The notes under the pieces were generated by a model. It was not told the DNA's origin. It was given only the letters and a program-made list of their open reading frames with translations, and searched no databases. Source: a bacterium (GTDB lineage Bacteria > Krumholzibacteriota > Krumholzibacteria > LZORAL124-64-63). Taken from it: DNA of 21,102 bases. Below, one piece after another: positions 6,679 through 14,945 of this stretch. The DNA lies in contig QNDV01000003.1 of the NCBI GenBank assembly GCA_003646045.1, positions 1 to 21,102 on the forward strand. Direction: 5' to 3'. The position numbers were made by a program, and so were the translations under genes. Within the stretch, counting starts at the first letter, position 1. The number at the start of each line of letters is the position of its first letter.

Positions 6679-8157
6679 ATGGCCAAGACATCCACCCACT
6701 TCTTCTGCACCGACTGTGGCCACGAGGAACTGCGCTGGCTGGGACGCTGTCCCGGTTGCGGCTCCTGGAACACCATGAAAGAGATGAAGGTCGCCGCAAC
6801 GGGCAAAGCTGCCAAGGGTGCACGCGGCTTCAAGGCGCCCGATACCGGTGGTGCCGTCGGTTTCGCTGCCGGCAGCGGCAGGATGCAACCGGGAGCCGCC
6901 CCGGTGCCCCTGGCGCGGATCTCGTCAGCCGCGGAAGCCCGTTTGAGGGTCGAACCCGTCGAAATATCCCGCGTGCTGGGTGGTGGTCTGGTGGAGGGCT
7001 CGGTGGTGCTGCTGGGCGGTGAACCCGGCGTGGGCAAATCCACCCTGCTCACCGGCCTGGGACTGTGGTGGGTACGCCAGGGGATACGCGTACTCTACGT
7101 GGCCGGCGAGGAGTCCCCTGCCCAGATCCGCATGCGCGCCGAACGCCTGGGCTTCAAGCCTGACCAGGAGGAAGGCTTCTCGATCATCGCCGAGGTCCAA
7201 CTGGAAAGCCTGCTGGAGATCCTGACCCGTGATCGCGAGGAAGCCGGCGCTGATCCGCCGCCGTGCGTGGTCATCGCCGACAGCATCCAGACCCTGCACA
7301 GCGAGCAAGTGGAAGCCTACCCCGGTGCGCCGACCCAGATCCGCTACTGTGCCGGCGTGCTGGCCGATTTCGCCCGCCGCAGCGGTTGTCCCCTGTTCCT
7401 GTTGGGGCATGTCACCAAGAGCGGTGATCTGGCCGGGCCCAAATTGCTGGAACACATGGTGGACACCGTACTCTACTTCGAGGGTTCCGGTGGTGGCGCC
7501 ATCCGTCTGGTACGGGCGGTGAAGAACCGCTTCGGTACCACCGGTGAACTGGCGGTGATGGAGATGCGCGCCGACGGACTGGTGCCGGTGGACCAGGCCG
7601 GCGTGCTGTTTCTGGGCGAGCGGCGGGGCCATGAACCCGGCGCAGCTGTCTGCGCCGTGCGCAACGGTTCGCGCACCTTCCTCGTGGAAGTGCAGGCCCT
7701 GGTATCGTCCGCGCGCTACGGTACGCCCCAGCGTGTGGTGCAGGGAGTGGACAGCAAGCGTGTGGCCCTGCTGGCGGCCATTCTTGAAAAACGGGCGGGA
7801 CTGGACCTGGCCGGATGCGATATCTTCGTGAAGGTGGCGGGCGGTGGTCGCATCGACGATCCCGGCGCTGATCTGGCTATCCTGGCTGCCCTGGCCTCGT
7901 CCCTGCGGGACAAGCCGGTACGGGCCGATACCCTGGTGCTGGGAGAGGTGGGCCTGACTGGGGAGGTGAGGCGGGTCGCGGACCGGGACTCCCGGCTGCG
8001 CGAGGCGGCTCGACACGGTTTCCGGCGCGCGATTCTGGCCGAGCCGGACGGTGCCGCCACGGCGGCCCAGCAAGGATTGGAGATGGTCATCGCGGACAGT
8101 GTCGAATCCGCCGTGGCCCTGGCCCTGGAACCGGGCGGACGCGCCGCCCGTGCCTGA
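6679..8157 (+). CDS. radA: DNA repair protein RadA (Sms)
   Basis: This 492-residue protein is RadA, a RecA-like ATPase that promotes branch migration during recombinational repair. It has a C4 zinc finger (Cys10, Cys13, Cys24, Cys27), a Walker A motif GGEPGVGKST (113-122), the RadA-specific KNRFG motif (282-286) and a C-terminal Lon-protease-like domain from about 320, rich in the expected VAGGGRIDDPGADLAI signature. The length is slightly over the usual 450-460, mainly from a Gly/Ala-rich linker after the zinc finger. ATG 6679 is chosen because the zinc finger starts nine residues later and GGGGAT lies 5 nt upstream. ispD follows after 9 nt, so the two are very probably co-transcribed. Confidence 0.96.
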   Translation: MAKTSTHFFCTDCGHEELRWLGRCPGCGSWNTMKEMKVAATGKAAKGARGFKAPDTGGAVGFAAGSGRMQPGAAPVPLARISSAAEARLRVEPVEISRVLGGGLVEGSVVLLGGEPGVGKSTLLTGLGLWWVRQGIRVLYVAGEESPAQIRMRAERLGFKPDQEEGFSIIAEVQLESLLEILTRDREEAGADPPPCVVIADSIQTLHSEQVEAYPGAPTQIRYCAGVLADFARRSGCPLFLLGHVTKSGDLAGPKLLEHMVDTVLYFEGSGGGAIRLVRAVKNRFGTTGELAVMEMRADGLVPVDQAGVLFLGERRGHEPGAAVCAVRNGSRTFLVEVQALVSSARYGTPQRVVQGVDSKRVALLAAILEKRAGLDLAGCDIFVKVAGGGRIDDPGADLAILAALASSLRDKPVRADTLVLGEVGLTGEVRRVADRDSRLREAARHGFRRAILAEPDGAATAAQQGLEMVIADSVESAVALALEPGGRAARA

Positions 8158-8166
8158 GGAGATAAT

Positions 8167-8910
8167 ATGCCCGAAACAAAACCGAATCTGCACCTGATCC
8201 TGCTGGCCGGGGGCAAGGGTCTGCGCGCAGGGCAGGACGAATTGCCGCCCAAGCAGTTCCGCACCACGCGCCGTGGCATGCTCTTCACCGTCAGCCTGCA
8301 GAATTTCCTGAACGTGGAGCCCCGGGCAGTTACCGTCACCGTGGCGGTGCCATCGGCCTGGCGGGACGAGGCCAACAGTGCCCTGACACCCCTGTTGGGC
8401 CCTCTCGACCTGCCGTGGCTGTTGGCGCCGGCGGGCGAGACACGAACCCGGTCCACCGGCAATGCCGTTGAAGCCCTGGCCGCCAGCGAACACCTGCCGG
8501 CGAACGATGACCTGGTGGCGGTGCACGATGCGGCGCGGCCTTTTGCCAGTGATCAGCTGCTGGACAGCCTGTGTGTGGCGGCCATCAACCACGGCGGCGC
8601 CGTACCGGGTATTCCCCTGGCCGACACGGTGATCCGCATGGACGGCGACGCGGAGGGGCATGCCACCTACCTGGACCGGCCGCGCCTGCGGGCCGTGCAG
8701 ACACCTCAGGTGTTTCGCTGGGACCTGCTGCTGGAGGCCCATCGCTGGGCTACCAATACCGGTGCCCGCTTCACCGACGACGGCAGTCTCATGGCGGACC
8801 GCGGTCACGCTCCCACCATCGTGGAGGGAGACCACAGGAACTGGAAGATCACCACCGAAGCCGATTGGAAACGGGTGGAGGAACTGTTGGGGCCGAACTC
8901 ACTGGGGTGA
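8167..8910 (+). CDS. ispD: 2-C-methyl-D-erythritol 4-phosphate cytidylyltransferase
   Basis: IspD couples MEP to CTP, giving CDP-methylerythritol in the non-mevalonate isoprenoid pathway. The 247-residue protein has the nucleotide-binding loop LLAGGKGLRAG (12-22) with PKQF (28-31), the GETRTRSTGNAV segment, HDAARP (120-125), the QTPQVF motif, TDDGS, and NWKITT with Lys227. All expected catalytic regions are present. The ribosome site GAGGAG (8156-8161) overlaps the radA stop, which supports an operon. ispF, often next to ispD, is not here. The gene ends at TGA 8908-8910, directly abutting the stop of the convergent redoxin gene. Confidence 0.95.
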   Translation: MPETKPNLHLILLAGGKGLRAGQDELPPKQFRTTRRGMLFTVSLQNFLNVEPRAVTVTVAVPSAWRDEANSALTPLLGPLDLPWLLAPAGETRTRSTGNAVEALAASEHLPANDDLVAVHDAARPFASDQLLDSLCVAAINHGGAVPGIPLADTVIRMDGDAEGHATYLDRPRLRAVQTPQVFRWDLLLEAHRWATNTGARFTDDGSLMADRGHAPTIVEGDHRNWKITTEADWKRVEELLGPNSLG

Positions 8911-9741
8911 TCACTTCAAGAGTGTCAGCGGCCGTGACCAGCTGATCCCGTCAACCCTCAGTCGTGCCAGATAGACACCGCTGGCCAGTCGTCTCCCTGT
9001 CTGGTCCGTGCCGTCCCACATGGCGGTATGGCGCTGCCCCCGGGACCGCGGTCCTGCCAGCAGGGTTGCCACGACTGCTCCCCTGAGATCCAGGATCTCC
9101 AGACGAACAGCCGCCTCGCCTGCACCCGGCGCCAGCTCGAACGGGATCACCGTACGCGGATTGAACGGGTTGGGGTAGTTGGCCTGCAAGAGGTGACCTG
9201 CCGCCGGTACATCGTCAGTCGCCGAGACACCCAGCGCGGCAATGGCCGTGTCCAGTGCGGCCCTGATGAGCACATCATCGAAATCGCCGCGGTAACGGAT
9301 GATGCCGTCGCTGTCGATTACGAAGTAGATGTCGAAAGTGCAGTCGTAGTCCGTAGTGACTCCCGCCGCGTAGCCCTGCATGAGCAGGGGGAACGAAATG
9401 GTCGCGTTGACCCGGAAGGTCGCGACCTGGTCCGGCAGGCCATCCCAGACGTCGATGGCCAGGGCCTGGAACGGTTGTGCGGCGTAATCCTGGTTTATGG
9501 CCTCCGTACCGGGGCCGTTATCAATGCAACCCGGTCAGCCGTAGCCGATGACCTGCAGGAAAACCACCGTATCGGACTGGTACTGGTCCAGGGTGAAGAA
9601 GCCGCCCTCGACGTTTTCCAGGTTGAAGTCCGCGGCGGGTTCGCCCACCTGGCCCGTGGCCAGGGCGCTGCCGGCAGCCAACATCAGGACCGGTACCAGC
9701 AGTCGGGACCGTATCCCGCGGGCGATCGTGTTTGCCATCAT
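8911..9741 (-). CDS. Predicted selenocysteine-containing exported redoxin with FlgD-like tail (in-frame TGA read as Sec69)
   Basis: The minus-strand frame runs from ATG 9741 (ribosome site AGAGGA, 6 nt upstream) to TGA 8911-8913, interrupted only by TGA 9535-9537 at codon 69. Reading that codon as Sec gives 276 residues. Residues 1-28 are a signal peptide (core LLVPVLMLAAGSALA). Residues of about 30-165 form a TlpA/AhpC-type thioredoxin fold: the strand VVFLQVIGYG leads into U69-P-G-C72, and IYFVIDSDGIIRYRG is the usual later strand pair. The cis-proline normally before that strand is not evident. Residues of about 187-276 are a FlgD-like tail (YPNPFNPRT, LDLRG, SGVYLARL) matching that of the protease. 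A SECIS-like hairpin follows the TGA. The predicted role is exported thiol-selenol redox chemistry. The alternatives are a nonsense mutation or a sequencing error at a Cys codon (TGC/TGT to TGA). Conventional annotation would split this into fragments 9535-9741 and 8911-9381. Confidence 0.75.
9497..9534 (-). promoter_or_regulatory. Candidate bacterial SECIS element after the Sec TGA
   Basis: Numbering from the first base after TGA (9534 on the minus strand), bases 19-25 pair with 29-36 as GGCC-CCG against CGG-A-GGCC. This gives 7 bp with one bulged A and the loop GUA (9507-9509). The loop begins with G and lies 25 nt from the TGA. From established descriptions of bacterial SECIS elements, the loop should lie about 16-37 nt after UGA, with a G among its first two bases and a stem of at least 4 bp; this hairpin meets all three. 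A competing 5-bp pairing (CCGGG just after TGA with CCCGG) exists, so a folding calculation is needed. Confidence 0.6.
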
Positions 9742-9844
9742 GAATGATCCTCTCGATGGTATCGCGCACCGGCAGCACGGCGGAACAGATCTTCAACTGC
9801 CGCGACTTGCCCTCGTCCGCCATGTAATGTCAGCGTACGACGTG

Positions 9845-9859
9845 TGGCGGAAACCGCCA
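9845..9859. repeat. Inverted repeat in the redoxin/hydrolase divergent gap
   Basis: TGGCGG and CCGCCA form 6-bp perfect arms around AAA. It lies in the 201-nt gap between the divergent redoxin and metallo-hydrolase genes, roughly 100 bp from each start, where a shared regulator could bind. No clear -10/-35 pair is seen in this gap. Confidence 0.35.
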
Positions 9860-9942
9860 TACCCTTCGGTTCAGGTTCCCCTCGCCCTGTGGTGACCGGG
9901 AAGTTAGGATGGCGCAACACCCACTTCCGCCAGGAGACCAAC

Positions 9943-10620
9943 GTGACCCGTGACCTCAGTACCTCCGCCTTGCGCTGTTACCAGATCCACCTCGGCGGTG
10001 ACCGCAACTTCCATTATCTGTTGGGAGATCCCGGCGGTGGCGACGCTGTAGCCGTGGATCCCGGATTCGACGCCGCGGGGTTCGCGGCCGTGGCGCAGCA
10101 ATGCGGGTTGAATATCACCTCCATCCTGATCACCCACGGTCATCCGGATCACGACGGTGCGGCCGAAGCCCTGGCCCAATTGACGGGAGCGGCGATTCTC
10201 AGGGGTGACGTTCGGGAGGGTCGGCAGGGTCTGACCCACGGACAGGTCGTTCGAGCGGGTAGTCTGGCCATCGAGGCCCTGGCTACTCCGGGGCACGCAC
10301 CGGATCATTTCTGCTTCCGGGCCCCCGGCGTGCTGGTCACCGGGGATCTGTTGTTCTGCGGCAAAGTGGGGGGCACCGGGTCCTATTTTCCGGGGTCATC
10401 GGCCCGCCAGGAATGGGAATCCCTGCAGCTTGTCCTGCAACTTCCGGACGACCTGCGCGTCCTTCCCGGGCACGACTACTACGGGGGTGAGGGAGAGATG
10501 CCCTATTCCACCATTGGGCAGGAGCGGACCAATAACCCCTTCCTGGCCGGGGACTTCGAGGCTTTCTGCAACCTCAAGGACAATTGGGCCACCTACAAGC
10601 AGGAGCACGGAATCCGGTGA
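9943..10620 (+). CDS. Metallo-beta-lactamase-fold hydrolase (glyoxalase II / persulfide dioxygenase-like)
   Basis: This 225-residue cytoplasmic protein has the complete metallo-beta-lactamase metal site: THGHPDH (His65, His67, Asp69, His70), TPGH (His118), TGD (Asp135) and PGHDY (His177). The late segment STIGQERTNNPF resembles glyoxalase II and ETHE1-like enzymes, which hydrolyse glutathione thioesters or oxidise persulfides; I cannot choose between them. GTG 9943 is chosen because AGGAG (9932-9936) lies 6 nt upstream and the fold begins shortly after; the open frame extends to 9844 without a ribosome site. Its stop overlaps the start of the PP2C gene (GTGA), so the two are translationally coupled. 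It is divergent from the predicted selenoprotein. Confidence 0.88.
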   Translation: MTRDLSTSALRCYQIHLGGDRNFHYLLGDPGGGDAVAVDPGFDAAGFAAVAQQCGLNITSILITHGHPDHDGAAEALAQLTGAAILRGDVREGRQGLTHGQVVRAGSLAIEALATPGHAPDHFCFRAPGVLVTGDLLFCGKVGGTGSYFPGSSARQEWESLQLVLQLPDDLRVLPGHDYYGGEGEMPYSTIGQERTNNPFLAGDFEAFCNLKDNWATYKQEHGIR

Positions 10621-12938
10621 ACTGGACCATTGAATCACGTGGCCGTAGGGCCTGGCGTGCCATCCTGGCGGCGGTGTTGCTGGCGGCACTGGCCGCAGTG
10701 GCGGGAGGGCTGGCTCGCGGTGGCTGGGCCGGGGAGGTACTGGCCCCGGTGGCAGCGGCCATGCTGGTGTTGTCCTGGGTCCTGGCCATCACCTTTCTGC
10801 TGCTGGATACGTGGGGGCGGATCCTGTGGATGATCTACCTGGCGTTGACCGTGCTGTTACCCCTGTTGGGGGGTACCGGCGGTGTGGTGGCGGGCGTGAC
10901 CCTGTCCGGCTTCTTCCTGACTGTCCGCACCTACAAGCCGTGGCGTCACGTGGGAGACCGGCGGCGGGCCGTGGGTTTCGGTTTGGGCCTGTTGACCCTG
11001 GCCCTGTTGGTGCCGGCGTGGGGTTTGCGGTCCTCCGGGTCCGGCGGCACCCTGACCAACCTGGGTACCTGGGCCTGGTTCTCCCTGGCCTATTTCTGGG
11101 TGGCCTCCATGTTCCACCTGGCCATGGGTATGCGCCTGCACTTCCTGCGCTTGCGAGCCAAGCTGGGGGTCAGTGCTTTCCTCATCGGCTTCGTGCCCCT
11201 GGTGCTGGTGGTTCTGTTGGCGGTCATGACGGTCTACACCAGTCTGGGCGGTGCGCGGGCGGCGCGGGCCCTGGCCATCACCGAGTCATGGCGGCTGGCC
11301 GTCCACCGGGGCGTGGACCTGGCGCCGGCAGTCTTCGATACCACTTTCGCCTGGCCGGATCCGGTGGTGGTGTCCGGGAACGCGGTTGCCGTACCGGCTC
11401 CGACCTGGACGGGGCGATTGCACCAGGCACTGGCGGCCAGGTTGAGCGAGAAGGCCGCTGACAGTACGGCCGTGGTGGTGGATACCACGTCATGGTTCGT
11501 GGCTGACGGTGACCTGTGGCTCATGCGCTGGCAGGACGTGGGGTCGGACAGACCGCGGGTCCGGGCCTGGCTGCTGGGTGAGCAGGCCCTGCAGCAGATG
11601 TCCCGCGTACTGCGGGCCGGAGTGTCTCTGCAGTCATTGGGCACCGATGGGGATAGCGAGGACGAGGAAGCTGCGCAGGACAGGCTCCGCCCGGACCAGC
11701 GTCGGGGATCCGGGTTCGACGATGCCTATCCCGGCCGCAAGGTGGTCTACCGTGACGTGTCGGGGGATCCGTCCTTCTGGCAAGACATGCGTTATTTCGG
11801 CGGCACCCTGCTGGGCGTGTACCGCCTGACCCACGACGGATTCACATCGACCAGCCTCTTCATAAACCTGAAGGTGGGTTGGACCGACCTGCGCGGCGAG
11901 TTTCTCGAAGGCGAGAACAACGTCAACGTGGCGGTGGTCATCGCCCTGGGCCTGGTGGCCGCACTGTTCCTGATCATCGAGGTCTTCGCCCTGTTCTTCG
12001 GCGTGCGCATCAGCGAGGGCATCGTGTCGGCGGTGCATGCCCTGCACCGGGGGACACGCACCGTGGCCGCCGGAGACCTGGACGCCACCATTGCCATCGC
12101 CAACGAGGACGAATTCGGCGACCTGGCCCTCAGCTTCAACGACATGACCCGGGCCGTGAAGCAGGGGCGCGAGGATGCCCTGGCCCGGGAGGCCCTGACC
12201 CGCGAGCTGCAGACGGCGCGCGAGATCCAGGAGCGGCTGCTGCCGGATGTGGAGCCGCGGCTCAGTGGATACGAGATCACCGGCACCAGCATTCCCAGTC
12301 GCGAGGTGGGGGGCGACTACTTCGATTTCATCGTCCAGGGCAAGGAGCGGGTGGGGGTGGCCGTGGGTGACGTGTCGGGCAAGGGCATGCCCGCGGCCCT
12401 GCTCATGTCGAACCTGCAGGCCAGCCTGCACGGTCAGGTGATCCATCCCAGCAGCGTGGCGGAAATAGTGGGCCGGGTGAACGACCTGATAGTCCGCTCC
12501 ACCGACTCCCACATGTTCGCCACCTTCTTCTACGGTGTGCTGGACATCACAACCGGGACCCTGACCTCGACCAATGCGGGACACAATCCGCCCCTGGTCC
12601 TGCGGGCCGACGGGACGGTGGACGAACTGAGACGGGGCGGCTTGCTGCTGGGCATGATCGGCGACGTGACCTACGAACAGGAAGAGGTGGTCCTGGCACC
12701 GGGCGAGGTAGTGGTACTCTATACCGACGGTATTACCGAAGCGGTCGGTCCGTCGGCAGAGGAGGATGACCCGGAGGCCATGTTCGGCGAGGAGAACCTG
12801 GTCGAGGTGGTCCGACGCCACGCCCATCTGCCGGCGGTAGGCATCAAGGAAGCCATCCTGGCCGCGGTGGCCGAGCATACCGCCGGCGAGGACCAGAGCG
12901 ACGACATCACCCTGGTGGTAGTCAGGCGCCAGGGCTGA
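10617..12938 (+). CDS. Membrane PP2C (SpoIIE/RsbU-type) Ser/Thr phosphatase with HAMP domain
   Basis: This 773-residue signalling protein has about six hydrophobic helices in residues 15-210. A mostly soluble, probably extracytoplasmic region follows (about 212-435), then another helix (about 438-463), a HAMP domain (about 464-520), a short coiled coil containing LQTAREIQERLLP, and a SpoIIE-type PP2C domain (about 540-770). Metal-binding motifs are intact: GGDYFDF (Asp567), GDVSGKG (Asp585), NAGHNPP, LYTDGITE and DQSDD (759-763). Relatives dephosphorylate anti-sigma-factor antagonists. No partner kinase, STAS protein or sigma factor is nearby, so the target lies elsewhere. GTG 10617 overlaps the upstream stop by 4 nt, with AGGAG at 10601-10605. 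Confidence 0.9.
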   Translation: MNWTIESRGRRAWRAILAAVLLAALAAVAGGLARGGWAGEVLAPVAAAMLVLSWVLAITFLLLDTWGRILWMIYLALTVLLPLLGGTGGVVAGVTLSGFFLTVRTYKPWRHVGDRRRAVGFGLGLLTLALLVPAWGLRSSGSGGTLTNLGTWAWFSLAYFWVASMFHLAMGMRLHFLRLRAKLGVSAFLIGFVPLVLVVLLAVMTVYTSLGGARAARALAITESWRLAVHRGVDLAPAVFDTTFAWPDPVVVSGNAVAVPAPTWTGRLHQALAARLSEKAADSTAVVVDTTSWFVADGDLWLMRWQDVGSDRPRVRAWLLGEQALQQMSRVLRAGVSLQSLGTDGDSEDEEAAQDRLRPDQRRGSGFDDAYPGRKVVYRDVSGDPSFWQDMRYFGGTLLGVYRLTHDGFTSTSLFINLKVGWTDLRGEFLEGENNVNVAVVIALGLVAALFLIIEVFALFFGVRISEGIVSAVHALHRGTRTVAAGDLDATIAIANEDEFGDLALSFNDMTRAVKQGREDALAREALTRELQTAREIQERLLPDVEPRLSGYEITGTSIPSREVGGDYFDFIVQGKERVGVAVGDVSGKGMPAALLMSNLQASLHGQVIHPSSVAEIVGRVNDLIVRSTDSHMFATFFYGVLDITTGTLTSTNAGHNPPLVLRADGTVDELRRGGLLLGMIGDVTYEQEEVVLAPGEVVVLYTDGITEAVGPSAEEDDPEAMFGEENLVEVVRRHAHLPAVGIKEAILAAVAEHTAGEDQSDDITLVVVRRQG

Positions 12939-13031
12939 GCACTCCCTTCCGGGCTGGCCGGACCGGCAACACGACACTATTTTCGTCCCACCGCATATCT
13001 GCCCGGAACCGACAGGAACGGAAACTGCAAC

Positions 13032-14945
13032 GTGAAGATGCCAGCTATCATTCTCGTCTCGGCGGCGGCGGTGTTCTGCACCGGAGCCACGGCGGCCACG
13101 GCCCCGGCCGATACTTCCGGGTTCGTCGTGGTCGAGGGAGATACCCTGTGGCTTTCTCCTACCCTGGAGGTCGTGGGATCGCGGGTACCGGCCTCCCTGC
13201 CCGGACTCGTCCGTCACGTGGCGATGCTGGGCGAAGGGGACCTGGAACGCCTGCCGGGGCGCTCGGCACCGGAGTTGCTGCAGATGGTGCCCTCGGTGGT
13301 GACGGGCCAGCGTCAGCAATACGGCGTGCAGTCGGACCTGACCATCCGCGGTTCCAGCTTTGAACAGGTGCAGGTGCTGCTCGACGGCTACGACCTGTCC
13401 GATCCCCAGACCGGTCACCATCTCATGAACCTGCCCCTGGGCCGGCATGACATAGCGCGTCTGGAAGTGTTGCCGGGTCACGGCTCGGCGCTCTACGGTT
13501 CCGGGGCCTTCGGGGGTACCGTCAACGTGGTACCGCGGCGACCACTGGGGCGCACCGCCGCCGAACTTGGCGCCCTGGGCGGCGGCAACGGCACCTGGAG
13601 TGGCTGGGGCAGCCTGGACCTGGGTGGCGAGAGAACAGCGCTGCGCGCCTCGGCCGAAGCATTCCACACCGACGGCTATACGATCGTGAAGGACGACGGC
13701 GACGAACTGGAGGGCGCCAATGAAGCGGACATAGCCAGTGGCACCGTGCGCCTGGTCCACACCAGTGGCCATGGCGAGGGTGATGTCTACGTGGGCTATG
13801 CCGACCGTGATTTCGGGGCCACGGGATTCTACGCGCCGGTGGCCTCGTGGGAACAGACCCGGACCCTCTTTGCTTCCGCGCGCTGGAATGCCCGTGTCGG
13901 CGACGGAATGAACCTCGAACCGCGGCTCTTCTTCCGTCGCCACACCGACCACTTTGTGCTGTTTCGCGATGATCCGGACCGTTACATCAACGACCACGTG
14001 ACGAGGAAGATCGCGGGCGAGGTGCGGGGCATAGCCACCGTGGGCGAGAATCTGGACCTGGCCGCGGGGGTCGAGGCCGTCTACGAGGACATCGACAGCC
14101 AGGGTATCCGCGGCGGCATAGGCGGTCCGGCCCTGGGCAACCATCTCCGACGGCGCCTGTCCCTGTCCGCCGAACTGGATCGACGGGGCGACCACCTGGG
14201 TTGGCAGCTGGGCGGACGGCTGGACAAGCAGTCCAACCTGGATGTCCAACTCTCGGGTACCGCGGCGATGAGCTGGTTGCTGGAGGAGTCGTGGACCTTT
14301 CGCGCCAGTATCGGCAACGTCTACCGGGTACCAACCTTCACCGATCTCTACTACGAGGATCCTTTCAGCCGGGGTGATCCGGGCCTGACGCCGGAGAAGG
14401 GGTGGACCTGGGAGGTGGGGGTGGAACAGGACCTGGCTCCCTGGCGCTGGCGTGTCACCTGGTTCGCACGCCACGAGCGGGACCTCATCGATTGGGTCCT
14501 GACGGACAACGGCATCACCTGGCAGGCGGTGAATGTCGCCGAGGGGAAGGTGACCGGCCTGGAGTCCACTCTCGGCTGGCGGCCCCGTCGCGGTCATGCG
14601 GGGGATCTGGGTTGGACCCTGCTGGAGAAGGAGACGTCACTGCCCGGGGACCTCGAGGCACGGTACGTCATGCTCGCCCCGCGCAATCAGCTTACCGCCG
14701 CGGGCACTGTAGCCCTGCCCCTGGCCCTTTCCGCCACGGTCACCGGCCGCTACCTGCAACGCACCGGTGGCCCGGACGATTTCCGTTACGCCTTCGTACT
14801 GGACGCGCGGTTGGACTGGCGTCACGCTGCGGGCTGGTACGCCACCCTGACGGGCACGAATCTACTGGACCGCCGCTACATGGAGGTCCCCGGCGTGCCC
14901 ATGCCGGGCACACTGTTCACCCTCGGTGCGGGTCGGAGGTTCTGA
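13032..14945 (+). CDS. TonB-dependent outer-membrane receptor
   Basis: This 637-residue protein has a signal peptide (about 1-22), a TonB-box-like stretch TLEVVGSRV near residues 44-52, and a plug domain (about 60-180) with the typical APELLQMVPSVV, IRGSSFEQVQVLLDG and GSALYGSGAFGG motifs. A 22-strand-type barrel follows and ends with aromatic Phe. It should import a large ligand with TonB energy; the plug style is BtuB/siderophore-like, but the ligand is not evident. The size is typical of smaller receptors. The start is GTG 13032, with GGAA (13020-13023) 8 nt upstream; ATG 13038 is a possible alternative. It follows the phosphatase by 93 nt and overlaps the next gene by one base (TGATG). 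Confidence 0.93.
   Translation: MKMPAIILVSAAAVFCTGATAATAPADTSGFVVVEGDTLWLSPTLEVVGSRVPASLPGLVRHVAMLGEGDLERLPGRSAPELLQMVPSVVTGQRQQYGVQSDLTIRGSSFEQVQVLLDGYDLSDPQTGHHLMNLPLGRHDIARLEVLPGHGSALYGSGAFGGTVNVVPRRPLGRTAAELGALGGGNGTWSGWGSLDLGGERTALRASAEAFHTDGYTIVKDDGDELEGANEADIASGTVRLVHTSGHGEGDVYVGYADRDFGATGFYAPVASWEQTRTLFASARWNARVGDGMNLEPRLFFRRHTDHFVLFRDDPDRYINDHVTRKIAGEVRGIATVGENLDLAAGVEAVYEDIDSQGIRGGIGGPALGNHLRRRLSLSAELDRRGDHLGWQLGGRLDKQSNLDVQLSGTAAMSWLLEESWTFRASIGNVYRVPTFTDLYYEDPFSRGDPGLTPEKGWTWEVGVEQDLAPWRWRVTWFARHERDLIDWVLTDNGITWQAVNVAEGKVTGLESTLGWRPRRGHAGDLGWTLLEKETSLPGDLEARYVMLAPRNQLTAAGTVALPLALSATVTGRYLQRTGGPDDFRYAFVLDARLDWRHAAGWYATLTGTNLLDRRYMEVPGVPMPGTLFTLGAGRRF

Noticed and set aside
6925..8835. 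636-codon minus-strand open frame
   Set aside because: It is antisense to radA and ispD, both unmistakable, and its translation has no recognisable fold or ribosome site.
9535..9537. TGA read as Trp or Gly through an altered genetic code
   Set aside because: Several full-length genes in the window end at TGA with the next gene starting at or just after it (for example radA, ispD, the hydrolase and the receptor), so TGA is a genuine stop here.
8911..9741. Redoxin region as a pseudogene broken by a nonsense mutation
   Set aside because: Not excluded, but less likely: the frame is otherwise intact for 276 codons, the TGA is exactly at the redox position, and a correctly spaced hairpin follows.
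9028..9747. 239-codon plus-strand frame over the redoxin locus
   Set aside because: It would conflict with the minus-strand redoxin, which has a signal peptide, a thioredoxin motif and a FlgD-like tail. The plus-strand translation shows no fold.
12948..12962. TCCGG/CCGGA hairpin after the PP2C gene as a terminator
   Set aside because: The arms are only 5 bp and no T run follows directly; the downstream gene is probably in the same transcript.
11634..14597. 987-codon open frame on the minus strand
   Set aside because: It lies antisense to the PP2C and TonB-receptor genes, which have clear family motifs. Its translation is rich in His, Gly, Gln and Arg with no domain, as expected from the reverse strand of high-GC coding DNA.
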